62,686 bases of DNA from Nostoc sp. S13. Its GTDB lineage: Bacteria > Cyanobacteriota > Cyanobacteriia > Cyanobacteriales > Nostocaceae. Location of the stretch: assembly GCF_029379315.1 (NCBI RefSeq), contig NZ_JAQYWQ010000023.1, forward strand, positions 1 to 62,686. Direction: 5' to 3'. Position 1 is the first letter of the stretch, and the number at the start of each line of letters is the position of its first letter. The position numbers were made by a program, and so were the translations under genes. The notes beneath the pieces are model-generated. The model ran no database searches. It saw nothing but the letters and a program-made list of their open reading frames with translations, and was not told the origin of the DNA. Positions 44,161 through 53,838 of the stretch are shown here, in pieces.

Positions 44161-44947
44161 ATGTTACAGGCTCACCCTTTAAATTAACTACCACTGGACA
44201 TGATTTTACTTATTCAAATATAAACTGTTCCGGGATACAATCGTTTTTATTTGGGGCCATACTTCAAACCGGTGGAATTGTTGTGCAATATGCATTTTGG
44301 CAGTTTTTGACCCCTATTTCTTCAAGCTTTGTGAGAAATCCGGGTTGAGCTGACTTGAGCTATAAGCCTCAGAATGAATTCTGAGGCGGACTTGTGGTCA
44401 AGCCAATATTCCACAATTATTCAAATACGTAATTTCCAATCTCACGCCTGAAGCATCACCCGCCAAGTCATCTCAAAGATGACTAAAGAATGGCTAATTG
44501 AGAAGACAAAAAACCCCGACTTGATAGCCGAGGTAGATGGGAGATGTCCAAATGTCGATTAGATATAGCGATACCGAAATCTTTTTTTCTTAGCTAACAC
44601 CAGTTATATAGTTAAGTTAGGTCTTTGCTAAGTTATGTAAATAAATTTAACAGAAATATTACAAATACTCAAGTAGACTTGACAAAAAAAGACTGATAGC
44701 TTTTATCAGGGACAGCATGGGATTATTTTTGAAGGTGTGGTAAATGAAGTAGGGAAAATAAAACGGTTTACTGGCTAAGATAGTGAGATGAAAATGAGAA
44801 CCGATGTGCTTTGGGGAATAGAAAAACTGAGCGATTAGCTGCACAAATCAGGGTAGTCGGAATTAAGCCAAAGATTTGAGAAACTAGCTACTAGATCACC
44901 AAAGTCTTTACAATTCCCTTGTTGACTCAAAAAGTATTTCTCGACCT
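44161..44947. other. Non-coding region upstream of dapB
   Basis: No supported gene in about 790 bp. A perfect hairpin GCCTCAGAAT-GA-ATTCTGAGGC lies at 44366-44387 without a T-run. The rest is AT-rich with short ORFs lacking protein character, including the one at 44659-44844. The dapB promoter should lie within the last 150 bp. Confidence 0.55.
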
Positions 44948-45784
44948 ATGACGAATCAAGCTCCTATCCCGGTTATTGTTAACGGTGCTGCTGGTAAAAT
45001 GGGACGTGAGGTGGTTAAAGCGGTGGCGCTTGCGCCTGACTTAAACCTAGTGGGTGCAATTGACCACAGTCCCGAACATCAAGATAAAGATGCTGGAGAG
45101 TTGGCGGGTTTAAGCGAACCCCTGGAAGTGCCAATTACCAATCAATTAGAACCGATGTTGGGGTATGTGGCTGGCGATAGACAGTCTCCTCCAGGGGTGA
45201 TTGTAGACTTTACCCATCCCAATTCAGTTTATGACAATATTCGCAGTGCGATCGCTTACGGCATTCGTCCTGTAGTGGGCACCACTGGGTTAAGTCCAGA
45301 ACAAATTCAAGAGTTGGCAGACTTTGCCGACAAAGCTAGCACTGGTTGTCTAATTATTCCTAACTTCTCCATTGGCATGGTGCTGTTGCAACAAGCCGCA
45401 GTCATAGCCTCCCAATATTTTGACCATGTGGAAATTATCGAACTGCATCACAACCAAAAAGCTGATGCTCCCAGTGGTACTGCCATTCAAACGGCGCAGT
45501 TACTAGGAGAATTGGGTAAAACTTTTAACCCTGCTCTTGTAGAAGAAACGGAGAAATTACCAGGAGCCAGGGGCAGTATAGCAGAAGAAGGGATTAGAAT
45601 TCATAGCATTCGCTTGCCAGGATTGATTGCCCATCAGGAAGTTATTTTTGGCGCACCGGGACAGATTTATACTTTACGACATGATACGAGCGATCGCGCT
45701 TGTTATATGCCAGGAGTGCTATTAGCGATTCGCAAAGTCTTAGCGCTAAAGTCGTTAGTATATGGATTAGAAAAGCTACTTTAA
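44948..45784 (+). CDS. dapB: 4-hydroxy-tetrahydrodipicolinate reductase
   Basis: 278 residues. NAD(P)H-dependent step of the diaminopimelate/lysine pathway. The nucleotide-binding [18 protein letters not shown] at the N-terminus, [22 protein letters not shown], and the catalytic [16 protein letters not shown] (His pair and Lys) are all present, followed by the [15 protein letters not shown]-terminus. Complete and typical. A membrane-protein gene follows 32 bp downstream on the same strand. Confidence 0.96.
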   Translation: MTNQAPIPVIVNGAAGKMGREVVKAVALAPDLNLVGAIDHSPEHQDKDAGELAGLSEPLEVPITNQLEPMLGYVAGDRQSPPGVIVDFTHPNSVYDNIRSAIAYGIRPVVGTTGLSPEQIQELADFADKASTGCLIIPNFSIGMVLLQQAAVIASQYFDHVEIIELHHNQKADAPSGTAIQTAQLLGELGKTFNPALVEETEKLPGARGSIAEEGIRIHSIRLPGLIAHQEVIFGAPGQIYTLRHDTSDRACYMPGVLLAIRKVLALKSLVYGLEKLL

Positions 45785-45816
45785 ACCAATTCTTCAGCAT
45801 TCATCACTCAGCACTC

Positions 45817-46500
45817 ATGTTAGTACCACTGACTCGCCAGAAATTTGAACAAGTTGTCCCCCTAATTGCCACTGGTTTGCAGTACAAGTACTACTGGGGG
45901 AAGTTCTCAAATTTTTTGCAACGGCTGTTAATTTCTGTAGTTGCCGTAGTTGTTATTTTGCTTGTGACATTCATTTTCAAGCTTGAGTTTGCTTCAATAG
46001 TATTTGTGCTGGGGGTAGTTAGCGCTTTTTTTTGGCTGTGGTATCCGGTGTTTCAAGCAAGTATGCGGAATTTGCAATGCCGCCGTTATAAGTACGGCGG
46101 CTTTTTCCGTGGTCGAGTGCTAGATTGGTGGATTACAGACCAGCTGATGGGTAAAACCGAAACAGTCAACAACAAAGGCGAATTGGTAATTGTAGAAAAC
46201 CGAGAAAAACAGATTAACTTAGAGGTGGGTGATGACACAGGATTTAGTATTGAGTTTGTAGCGCCATTACGTTCTGCCTACAAAGTTATTACTCGCGGCC
46301 AAATTGCAGAAATGGTAGTTATGTCAAATCGCTCAGATTTGAGCAGTATTGAAGAATTCAGCGATATATACTTTCCCAATCGTGACCTGTGGGTCAGCGA
46401 TTATCCTTATCTGCGGCGGGATTTCTTTAACGAAATCGGTCGTCGCTTGCGTGAAGACCAACAACAAAAGCCGCGTCGGCGGCGTAGAGTAGAGGATTGA
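45817..46500 (+). CDS. Conserved cyanobacterial membrane protein
   Basis: 227 residues from ATG 45817; the frame is open back into dapB but MLVPLTRQKFEQVVPLI is the natural N-terminus. Two close membrane spans at about 38-60 and 65-85 (LLISVVAVVVILLVTFIF; IVFVLGVVSAFFWLWY), then a soluble domain with a VNNKGELVIVENREKQINLE segment, and an Arg-rich end (RRRRRVED). Probably co-transcribed with dapB. Function unknown; I recall similar cyanobacterial proteins annotated as phosphate ABC transporter permease-like, without good reason. Confidence 0.7.
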   Translation: MLVPLTRQKFEQVVPLIATGLQYKYYWGKFSNFLQRLLISVVAVVVILLVTFIFKLEFASIVFVLGVVSAFFWLWYPVFQASMRNLQCRRYKYGGFFRGRVLDWWITDQLMGKTETVNNKGELVIVENREKQINLEVGDDTGFSIEFVAPLRSAYKVITRGQIAEMVVMSNRSDLSSIEEFSDIYFPNRDLWVSDYPYLRRDFFNEIGRRLREDQQQKPRRRRRVED

Positions 46501-46662
46501 AGAAGAAGTGAAGCAGGCAGCAGGATGTAATCAGTATGGGCTGGGAGCATCTCAATGAGTGCAAATATATTAGATGAGAAAAAAGATTCTTGCTCCCTCT
46601 CCGAACCCACCGAGAGGGTTGGGGTGAGGTTTTACAAGTACCCTATACTTCCTGCCTTTTTA

Positions 46663-48081
46663 CTAACGAGAACATCCCACTTTGATGAGTTTTCCTTGCA
46701 AACGATAAATCACTGTCCCACAAACAAAACCTGCCGACTTAGACTCTACATAAGTCCGCTTTGGCGGATTTTGTTTATCTAGCCGCGATTTCCAATCGCC
46801 AGATATTTTTTCTAGAGTGGGATGCTTACTTAAAAACTCTGAGTCTGCAACAATATCGTGAGAACCCTTAACACTTATCTTAGAACTATTCAGGTAGATA
46901 TTATAATCATAAGTAACGTTTTGATTTCTAATGTTAATATTAATATCCTTACCAGGAAAAGCATAGAGAATGTTATTTAGAATCTTGATGTCAGATGACG
47001 TATGAGCATAGATTTGCCCACCTTTAATTTCTGGACTCTGATTATTTAAAACAGCAGTGTTATTTACAATATCAACATGCTCACTTAAAAATGCATGAAT
47101 ACCTGAACCACCATTATTAAATGTCAGATTGTTTTTTACTAAAGTACGTCCTATATATGCACCCAATTCTGGGTTATGATCATTTTTGGAACTATCGATA
47201 ATAATGCCATTACCGTCTGTGATCTTTCCGACTTCAATCCAAGGGATGTACATACGATTGTTGTAGCTCTTGTTGTTAGTTACAAACATCTTGTATCCCC
47301 GGTTGTCGTCAAAATTCCAATTGCTCAACATTGAAATGCCACTGCAACCATAAACTGAGTACCAAGCATTATTGAACACAGTGTTATTATCCACCTTCAC
47401 ATAATCAGCCCCGATTACTGAAATACCTGCTCCTCCACAGTCATGCACTTTGTTGTTCAAAATACGGATGTGATGAACATGACCATTAGTTCGTCCATCA
47501 ATGCTTATACAGTTTCCGTTCGTCAGTGGGTTTTGTTTATTAGTCTTCTGACTCATCGCATAATCAAGAGTTACATTGGCATTGTTCCCTATGACCTCCA
47601 GCCCACTTATCTCGATATATGAAGCTCCATTTGAAACCACGATACCGTTCCATGTATTGTGCTGAATTTTTGGGAAATGCCCAGGATATGCTTTATACTT
47701 AATCCATGCTTTTGCATTTCCAGAACGTTTAATATTTACTACACTCCCAGCTTTAGGTGAATTTGTGTATACTCCGTTCATAATCAATACTGTGTCGCCA
47801 GGGTTAGTCATATCTGCCGCCTTTTGAATTGTCCTAAAGGCGGATGAAGAAGAAACTCCACTATTTTCGTCGTTTCCAGTACCACTAACATAGTATGTTT
47901 TCGGAGTCGCCTTAGTGCTGATTAGCTCGCGGCTGGTAGTGGATACCTGACGGACGTTTTCAACTAAAGATACTTTTATCTTTTCTCCCGTAGCCAAAAG
48001 ACTTAATATCACGGGAATTGCCAGATATGCGCTTAAACTGAAACCTTGAATTACCACAAGAAAAGGCTCCTTTATCGGCAC
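46663..48081 (-). CDS. Secreted right-handed beta-helix protein
   Basis: 472 residues. A hydrophobic N-terminal signal/anchor (about 8-30) precedes a DUF1565-like start (YYVSGTGNDENSGVSSSSAF, RTIQKAADMTNPGDTVLIMN). Many parallel beta-helix rungs follow at about 120-430, with repeated NN and N-x-V/I-x-N patterns (ILNNKVHDCGGAGISVIGAD). These resemble polysaccharide lyases and NosD-like proteins. Substrate unknown; likely acts on or binds an extracellular polysaccharide. No catalytic residues can be assigned by eye. Stands alone, with an AGAGAGG repeat to its right. Confidence 0.78.
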   Translation of the reverse strand: MPIKEPFLVVIQGFSLSAYLAIPVILSLLATGEKIKVSLVENVRQVSTTSRELISTKATPKTYYVSGTGNDENSGVSSSSAFRTIQKAADMTNPGDTVLIMNGVYTNSPKAGSVVNIKRSGNAKAWIKYKAYPGHFPKIQHNTWNGIVVSNGASYIEISGLEVIGNNANVTLDYAMSQKTNKQNPLTNGNCISIDGRTNGHVHHIRILNNKVHDCGGAGISVIGADYVKVDNNTVFNNAWYSVYGCSGISMLSNWNFDDNRGYKMFVTNNKSYNNRMYIPWIEVGKITDGNGIIIDSSKNDHNPELGAYIGRTLVKNNLTFNNGGSGIHAFLSEHVDIVNNTAVLNNQSPEIKGGQIYAHTSSDIKILNNILYAFPGKDININIRNQNVTYDYNIYLNSSKISVKGSHDIVADSEFLSKHPTLEKISGDWKSRLDKQNPPKRTYVESKSAGFVCGTVIYRLQGKLIKVGCSR

Positions 48082-48157
48082 TACTTAACAAAAATATCAG
48101 GATATTTAATACTTATAAATAGTATTTAGCATAAAAGGTACGAGAAAGCCGACTTTT

Positions 48158-48787
48158 CTAACTCCCCCGATTTCCATCTTGTCCATAGGCTTGCCATGCC
48201 AGGTCTACCAATCCATCAACGATCGCAGCTGCTACAACTGCATTACCTTTGCGACTGTCAATTGTAATGTGAGGCACTAAAGAATCTCGTAAGCGCTCCT
48301 TCGCTTCATCAACATTTACAAATCCCACTGGAGTCGCAATTATCAAAGCAGGTCTAATTTCCTCAGCTTCAATTAAATCCACCAGTGCTGTTAGTGCTGT
48401 TTGCGCTTGACCTACCACAAAAATGCCCTCTGGATAACGCTTTGCTAAGGTTTCTATTCCCCATGCGGCGCGAGTTTTTTCTTTTTGAGGGCGTGTCAGA
48501 GCTTCCATACTACAATACACCGGATTGGCAAAGGTATTTTGAATCTCGGAGGCAATACTTACTTGTACCATCGGGACATCGACCACAATCGTGGTACGCG
48601 CTGCTAGCGCTGCTGCTCCAGCTTGCAAGGCACGCTCAGAAAAGCGAATCAAAGACTTATACTCAAAGTCAGCCGTGGCGTAGATTACCCGACGCACAAT
48701 CTCATACTCTGCGGGTGAAAAAACATGAGCCTCAATTTCATTATCAATAATTGCTAAACTTTGAGCATCAGTTACGTGCCATTCCAT
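48158..48787 (-). CDS. cobH: Precorrin-8X/cobalt-precorrin-8 methylmutase
   Basis: 209 residues from ATG 48787 (MEWHVTDAQSLAIIDNEI; six extra residues exist to 48805). Moves the methyl group from C-11 to C-12 to give hydrogenobyrinic or cobyrinic acid in cobalamin synthesis. Typical segments: FSPAEYEIVRRVIYATADFE, VVDVPMVQVSI, and ALIIATPVGFVNVDEAKERL. No other cob/cbi gene is adjacent. Called CbiC or CobH depending on the pathway route. Confidence 0.9.
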   Translation of the reverse strand: MEWHVTDAQSLAIIDNEIEAHVFSPAEYEIVRRVIYATADFEYKSLIRFSERALQAGAAALAARTTIVVDVPMVQVSIASEIQNTFANPVYCSMEALTRPQKEKTRAAWGIETLAKRYPEGIFVVGQAQTALTALVDLIEAEEIRPALIIATPVGFVNVDEAKERLRDSLVPHITIDSRKGNAVVAAAIVDGLVDLAWQAYGQDGNRGS

Positions 48788-49000
48788 TTTGGTTGAGCTT
48801 CTCAAATATTAGCTTTCAGCTTATCAGCTTCAGAGAGTTAGCAGTTAGATTTAACTTTATGACAAAGGAAGGTTTCAGTCAGCATACTTGCCACCACCTT
48901 GACAGGGCTAGAGTTAGGAGTTAAGAGTTATAAGTTTTTAATCAACTCATAACTCAGCGAGAAGTTTGAGTGCGGCTTGAACCACTCAAATCTTCGATAC

Positions 49001-49810
49001 TCATAACTCATTACTGGAAGAAGGGCGACTGAAAATAGGAGATAGGTAGGCAACCAAGACGCCGATGAGAAACCCAGAGATATTGCGAACTAGAGGTACC
49101 CAGTCGCTTGTGCGTGTCACCACTGGCCCAATACCAAAGGCAATAAATAAGATTCCCCACAAAGGTGAGAAAATTAAAGCCCATTGCCAAGCAAAAACTT
49201 GTCCTTTATCGCGGGGTTGAGCTGCAAATCCACAAATCACCCCACCAATAACTGAGCTAATCAAGGTGAGAATCCATTGCTCTCGTGGTAGTCCGGGGAC
49301 AACATTGCAACCACCCTTGAGTAAACAGCCTTTAACCGATTCTAAGGCTTGGAGAATGGCTTGGTCTTCGCCTTGTTCGCGGACAAAGTACAAATTACCG
49401 AAGCGGGTTTGCAGTTCTATCCAGAACGTCCGGGGTAAAAGTTCATAAACAGCATCGCCGACGCTAAAACTGAGGATGTTACCGCCACGAGAATCTGCAA
49501 CTAGTAGAATGCTTTTGTCATCCAAACCCCAATATTTTATGACTGCCCGACCTGGGGTGCGGTCATACTGGGTCAATACTCGCAGTTTCCAGCCCGTATC
49601 GGTTTCAAACTGCTCTAATTCTTGGACAAGCTTTTGTTCTTGCAGCACAGGAAGAGATTTTGCTAAGTCTACAACTGGGGTAAAGGTGTCAGGGAGTAAC
49701 TCAGGATTGTCATAAGCCAGTGCCGGGGGAGAATGCATGACCCAAATTGACCCAGCCAGGAAAAATACTGCAATGGATAACAGAATTCGTCGCCAAAAAC
49801 AAGATTGCAT
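49001..49810 (-). CDS. TPM-domain membrane protein (Psb32-like)
   Basis: 269 residues. An N-terminal signal peptide (SIAVFFLAGSIWV), then a TPM/TLP18.3 domain (about 36-180: LPVLQEQKLVQELEQFETDT, SILLVADSRGGNILSFSVGD), then two to three membrane spans (about 185-260). Related to Psb32/TLP18.3 proteins, which assist photosystem II repair in the lumen. A thylakoid or periplasmic role is inferred from the family. Confidence 0.8.
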   Translation of the reverse strand: MQSCFWRRILLSIAVFFLAGSIWVMHSPPALAYDNPELLPDTFTPVVDLAKSLPVLQEQKLVQELEQFETDTGWKLRVLTQYDRTPGRAVIKYWGLDDKSILLVADSRGGNILSFSVGDAVYELLPRTFWIELQTRFGNLYFVREQGEDQAILQALESVKGCLLKGGCNVVPGLPREQWILTLISSVIGGVICGFAAQPRDKGQVFAWQWALIFSPLWGILFIAFGIGPVVTRTSDWVPLVRNISGFLIGVLVAYLSPIFSRPSSSNEL

Positions 49811-50199
49811 GGACGTTTTTATACAAATATCAACGGTAAAAGTAAAGAAGTTGTTTTAAAACAGTACTGGAAAAGTGATAGTTCTTTACACTTGTTTACT
49901 TTACTCTAATCTAAGGGATCAAAGCAAAGCTTGGGGAGTGGGAAGATTAGGGACAAGGGGGACAAGGGAGGATTATTGAACAAGTTTCTTCTTTGTCTGC
50001 GCCCTTTTCCTTGTCTCTTCCCATGCCTTAAGTAGTTGTGCAAAATTAAATATACATTGTCATTGCGAGTGGGGCATAGCGGAACGTTCGCGTAGCGTCT
50101 GGTAGAGAAGCAATCGCAAGACTTTGAGATTGCTTCACGACCTTCGCAATGACATAAATATTTTTGTGTAGCTACTTATGCCCTATGCCCCTTTTTTAG
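49811..50199. other. Intergenic repeats
   Basis: No gene. Contains GGGGACAAGGGGGACAAGGG-type purine repeats (about 49945) and a palindromic dispersed repeat, GGAACGTTCGCGTAGCGTCT with TGGTAGAGAAGCAATCGCAA (about 50080-50120), related to the repeats at 2850 and in recG. Confidence 0.6.
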
Positions 50200-50739
50200 T
50201 CAATCTTCATCATCAAAATTGTTTTCCCAGCTAGCAGCGTCATTGTAACCGTCATTAGCGCGGTATACTTCTGCTTTGATTCGGCGATTTTCTTGCCTAA
50301 GCACTTCTCGTTCTCGCAACGTTAGTGGTGGTTTTTCATTGCTGGGGGTGCGGTCGCTTGTTCGCCTCGCGGGTTTTTGGCGTGTGAAGTTTCTCCAAGC
50401 AGCTTTCGCGCCAACAAAGATGCTGCGTGTACCTACTTGCAGATTTTGAGCCTGAATTCTTGCACTGTCAAGGCTTTGATCAACTTGTTTGGCGACTTGA
50501 CTGGCACTTTTTACACCTTCACCGACATCATCAGTTAAGTCAGCGATTTCCAAACCAGTCACGCGGATAGCTTCTAGAGTGGGCGGTAGCTCGCGTGAGA
50601 GTGTATCAAATAGCTTTTCTGCACTGCGAGCCGCGCGTGCTAACTCCTGCAAAGCCGGTATTGCCGCCACTAAAACCGCAGTCAAGCTTGTGGCGACTAA
50701 GAGTAAGGAAAGTCCCAACCAAAACAGGGGTTCAATCAC
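50200..50739 (-). CDS. DUF948-like envelope protein
   Basis: 179 residues. One N-terminal membrane span (WLGLSLLLVATSLTAVLVAA) followed by a long amphipathic/coiled region (28-105) and a basic, Arg-rich tail. Matches the general form of DUF948/YtxH-neighbour proteins. Starts 11 bp after the stop of the YtxH-type gene on the same strand, so the two form an operon. Role unknown, probably cell envelope or stress. Confidence 0.72.
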   Translation of the reverse strand: MIEPLFWLGLSLLLVATSLTAVLVAAIPALQELARAARSAEKLFDTLSRELPPTLEAIRVTGLEIADLTDDVGEGVKSASQVAKQVDQSLDSARIQAQNLQVGTRSIFVGAKAAWRNFTRQKPARRTSDRTPSNEKPPLTLREREVLRQENRRIKAEVYRANDGYNDAASWENNFDDED

Positions 50740-50750
50740 GGTTGTGTCAT

Positions 50751-51101
50751 TTATGAGCGTTCTAATTCCTGGGGAAGAGAATCTGAGTCTTCAACAGATG
50801 TTTGTCGCTTTAAGACTTGGCTTTCCCGTTGACTGGCGTCCACACCTGCTGCGATCGCTTCTCCTAATCTATCTAAAGTCTCATCCCAGTTTCGCAGTAC
50901 GCTGGCAGAGAGACGATCTGCCTGGATTTGCACACTCGTTGATAAATCTTCTGCCAATTCTGGGATAGCATTGGCAGATTTTTTCAAAATTTTACGCGTT
51001 TCGCGCCCTGTGCGTGGAGCCACAAGCAAACCAGTCAAAGCACCGATGGTAGCTCCCAGCATCAAACCGCCAATAAATACTCCAGAACGGTTATTAGACA
51101 T
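50751..51101 (-). CDS. YtxH-domain protein
   Basis: 116 residues. The N-terminus SGVFIGGLMLGATIGALTGL with LLVAPRTGRETR is the typical YtxH (gas-vesicle GvpH-like) glycine-rich membrane segment followed by a basic stretch; a helical region follows. First gene of a two-gene unit with 50200-50739. General stress or envelope-associated; function not established. Confidence 0.85.
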   Translation of the reverse strand: MSNNRSGVFIGGLMLGATIGALTGLLVAPRTGRETRKILKKSANAIPELAEDLSTSVQIQADRLSASVLRNWDETLDRLGEAIAAGVDASQRESQVLKRQTSVEDSDSLPQELERS

Positions 51102-51399
51102 CTTGTTGTTTCTCTCCTTACACCCATTTTAGGTGGATTTTCTCCCCTTGTAAGACTTTGCCGATTTTATTCAGTTAATTTATGGTGACAAAATATCAGC
51201 CAGAAATGTTGCTTTTATTCAGGTTTTATTCATTAGATATCAAAACCATTAATTACTTATAATTCAAAACTCCCCGTGTCTGTCAAAGTTTTTATGCCTC
51301 CGGTAAGCCTTCTGGCGGGCTTCTAAGTCCCAAATCGCCGCTTAGACTTCTCTTTGTGTCACCACATTCCGGTGTCCTCGCATCAGCCCTAATTATAAA

Positions 51400-51540
51400 T
51401 AGACTTATCCACAAATAAACCTCAAAATAGCTGAAACCCTTACATAGCTGGCTTTTTAGCTTATATAAAACAGGAACCTCTAAAACCCTCTCCAGAGCTA
51501 GGTTTCAGCCAAATAAAGTTCTCATTTCCGGATAAGTCTA
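51400..51540. mobile_element. 141-bp MITE, copy 3
   Basis: Identical by eye to copy 1 (9083) with 11-bp perfect inverted ends and flanking TA. Inserted in the 51102-51562 gap, which otherwise holds a dispersed repeat (ATGCCTCCGGTAAGCCTTCT, about 51294) and no gene. Confidence 0.9.
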
Positions 51541-51562
51541 ATGTTCATGAACCTGACAGAAA

Positions 51563-51898
51563 TCATTTTGCAACAGTTCTTTTCCCAGATGTTAACTCTA
51601 GTTTACGAAAATAACGCTGCCAGATTTGCCGTCCTAGCAAAAGTAGACTGATAATTTGCTGCACTTGTTGGATTTGCATTTGTAGAGCTTGATTTTTCTG
51701 CCGTAAGTTATAAATATTCTCCTGGCTGAGATAAATATTTTCGGGTGTTTTATTCAGTGCTGCATGGGTACAACTTTCATAGACGGTTAACCTATCTGTT
51801 ATGTATACTAGCTGCTGCTTGAGTTGCCACACTCGCCAAGCCACATAAAGTAGTATCAGCGAAATGAGGGTGTTAACGAGGATAACTAAAATTACCAT
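51563..51898 (-). CDS. Small membrane protein
   Basis: 111 residues. One N-terminal span (VILVILVNTLISLILLYVAW) followed by a Gln-rich coiled coil (LRQKNQALQMQIQQVQQIIS) and a basic tail. Unknown function. Its start overlaps the end of the upstream gene by 7 bp, so the pair is coupled. Confidence 0.6.
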   Translation of the reverse strand: MVILVILVNTLISLILLYVAWRVWQLKQQLVYITDRLTVYESCTHAALNKTPENIYLSQENIYNLRQKNQALQMQIQQVQQIISLLLLGRQIWQRYFRKLELTSGKRTVAK

Positions 51899-52161
51899 TG
51901 TTTATCTTCACCAATATCAGCTTTGAGGAATTGTTCTATATATTTGACTTGGCTCTTATTTAATGATGAAGAAACTAAAGGATAAAAATTATGGCACAAA
52001 GTACAGCCGGGATTATGGCAATATAGAGCAGTTAGATAATGCTCGCGATCGCTATTGAAAGGCTTTACTAGATGAAAATTAGTGTAACAAAGGCTGATGG
52101 CTAAAAAATCGCCAATTCGCCAATTTTGTAACAACCATATGCCCACACCTCGCAAAACCAC
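51892..52161 (-). CDS. Small Cys-containing hypothetical protein
   Basis: 89 residues with YCHNPGCTLCHNFY, i.e. C-x4-C-x2-C with two His, which could bind a metal. The N-terminus (MVLRGVGIWLLQNW) may not be the true start. It overlaps the downstream membrane protein by 7 bp. Function unknown; confidence is limited by the short length. Confidence 0.5.
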   Translation of the reverse strand: MVLRGVGIWLLQNWRIGDFLAISLCYTNFHLVKPFNSDREHYLTALYCHNPGCTLCHNFYPLVSSSLNKSQVKYIEQFLKADIGEDKQW

Positions 52162-52602
52162 AGTTACAATTGCCTTAGATTCACGACTAGGTTTGCGAAA
52201 TCAACCTGTATGCTCAATAAGCCCCAGCATTGCTACGTTCCACTCCTTAACCTGATAATCCTAGTCGATTTGCGACCTTTGTGGCGTGTAAGCACAATAG
52301 AATAGGATAGCCCCTTCAACCCGACGGTGAGAGAACTACACTACACTCCTTACCAGAGGCTCGCCAGCATCGCCTTTATTATTGTGCTTCTACCTCTACC
52401 AGTTTTCCAGTCTGTCGTATAAAGTTAACTAACATTTTGCCTGCAAAAGCCTCACCAGTGAGTGGTTTACCAAGCAAAAATAGCTGGATGTGGTCTGGGG
52501 AAAGGGAAAGTGGGAAAGGAGAGAGTTTATTAATTCCTCTTCCCTTAACCTTTAACCTGTTCCTTGTTCAAGGCTTCTCCCAGAATTTAACTAATTCGTT
52601 AC
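52162..52602. other. Regulatory/intergenic stretch
   Basis: Contains no supported gene. The plus-strand frame from 52437 is low in protein character. A G/A-rich run (GGGAAAGGGAAAGTGGGAAA, about 52498-52520) occurs. The segment ends at the Zur-type box. Confidence 0.5.
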
Positions 52603-52622
52603 TGATAATGATTATTTTTTCA
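52603..52622. promoter_or_regulatory. Zur (FurB)-type box upstream of the metal-binding protein gene
   Basis: TGATAATGATTATTTTTTCA, centred about 32 bp before the start at 52645. It is a near-palindromic TGATAATnATTATCA-like operator, placed to block transcription under zinc-replete conditions. Identical over 20 bp to 15027-15046. Confidence 0.75.
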
Positions 52623-52644
52623 ATACATCCAGTAGGAGTTAAGG

Positions 52645-53637
52645 ATGTCAAAAAAGCTACCATCAAATAATTCGTTCCGAGCTATTCTTGTTGCCTTGAC
52701 GATTGGATTTGTTGGGTGTGGAAATCAAGCTGCAAGAACCACATTCACTCAGACTAGCACTCAGGTAAATGAGAATCTTCCCCAAGTTGTAGCGACTACA
52801 AGCGTACTGTGTGACTTAACCAAACAGATTGCCGGGAACACAGTTAACCTTACCTGCTTAATTTCCCCTACAGCCAACCCCCAATTTTATAAACCAAAAC
52901 CGGAAGATCGTAAAGCCATTGAGAAAGCTAATCTTATTCTTTATAATGGTTACAATTTAGAACCAAATCTGATCAAATTAATTAAAGCGACTAAAAATAC
53001 TGCACCGAAAATAGCCGTTGGCCAACTTGCAGTATCTAAGCCACAAAAATTTCCGAAAGGCGGTAAAAATGTAACTGATCCTCATCTTTGGCACAATACC
53101 AAAAATGCGATCAGAATGGTGGAGGTAATTAATAGTAACCTGAGAAAATTAGAATCTAGTGATGCAGAAGCTTATACCAGCAATACCAAAAAAATCACAA
53201 ATGAACTGACTCAACTAGATAGCTGGATTAAGTCAACAATTACCAGTATTCCTACTAAAGAACGCAAGTTAGTTACAACCTCTGATGCACTGAGTTATTA
53301 CGCCAAAGCATATGGTCTTTCACTAGCAGGAGGATTGCAAGGTATTAGTAGCGACGAAAACCTGACGGCTACACAAGTGACAAATTTGGTAACAAATATT
53401 AAACGGGCTAAAGTGTCAACAATTTTTACTGAGGCGGCAATTAACCCTAATTTGCTTCAATCTGTAGCAAGAGTTGCTAAAGTAAAAATTTCTGAGAGGA
53501 AGTTGTATGCTGAGGGACTTGGTGAACCAGGAAGCGAGGGGGACACTTATCAGAAAATGATGATTGCCAATACACGCACAATTGTAGAAGGGTTAGGAGG
53601 GACGTATTTAATGTTTGAAGCGAAAGCCACTAAGTAG
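52645..53637 (+). CDS. Zn/Mn-type ABC transporter substrate-binding lipoprotein
   Basis: 330 residues, cluster A-I (ZnuA/MntC/PsaA) family. Lipobox IGFVGCGN at about 22-27 anchors it to the membrane. The second metal ligand is seen in DPHLWHN. Downstream are a Glu in the SSDENLTAT region and the usual FTEAAIN and GDTYQKMM segments. At the first-ligand position the usual DPHxYEP reads NPQFYKP, so the canonical His is Gln. Metal preference is therefore uncertain. No permease or ATPase gene is adjacent. The upstream Zur box suggests zinc-starvation induction. Confidence 0.87.
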   Translation: MSKKLPSNNSFRAILVALTIGFVGCGNQAARTTFTQTSTQVNENLPQVVATTSVLCDLTKQIAGNTVNLTCLISPTANPQFYKPKPEDRKAIEKANLILYNGYNLEPNLIKLIKATKNTAPKIAVGQLAVSKPQKFPKGGKNVTDPHLWHNTKNAIRMVEVINSNLRKLESSDAEAYTSNTKKITNELTQLDSWIKSTITSIPTKERKLVTTSDALSYYAKAYGLSLAGGLQGISSDENLTATQVTNLVTNIKRAKVSTIFTEAAINPNLLQSVARVAKVKISERKLYAEGLGEPGSEGDTYQKMMIANTRTIVEGLGGTYLMFEAKATK

Positions 53638-53838
53638 TTATAACCCCAATTCAGTAATCTGATATAGCGTTTCCTAATTAAGAATCAGGTACAGCTTAAC
53701 GTCACTCCCATAAAGGTATGCTTTATCTCCCCTCTCCGAACTCACGGAGAGGGGTTGGGGCTGAGGTTTTAAGTTTATCAGGCTCTTTGTTGCTTCTCCT
53801 GTCAGAAACGGGGAAATATATCAAAGAAAGTGTGAATG

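Noticed and set aside
44659..44844. 61-codon minus-strand ORF
   Set aside because: No Shine-Dalgarno, low-complexity Phe/Leu-rich translation in an AT-rich gap.
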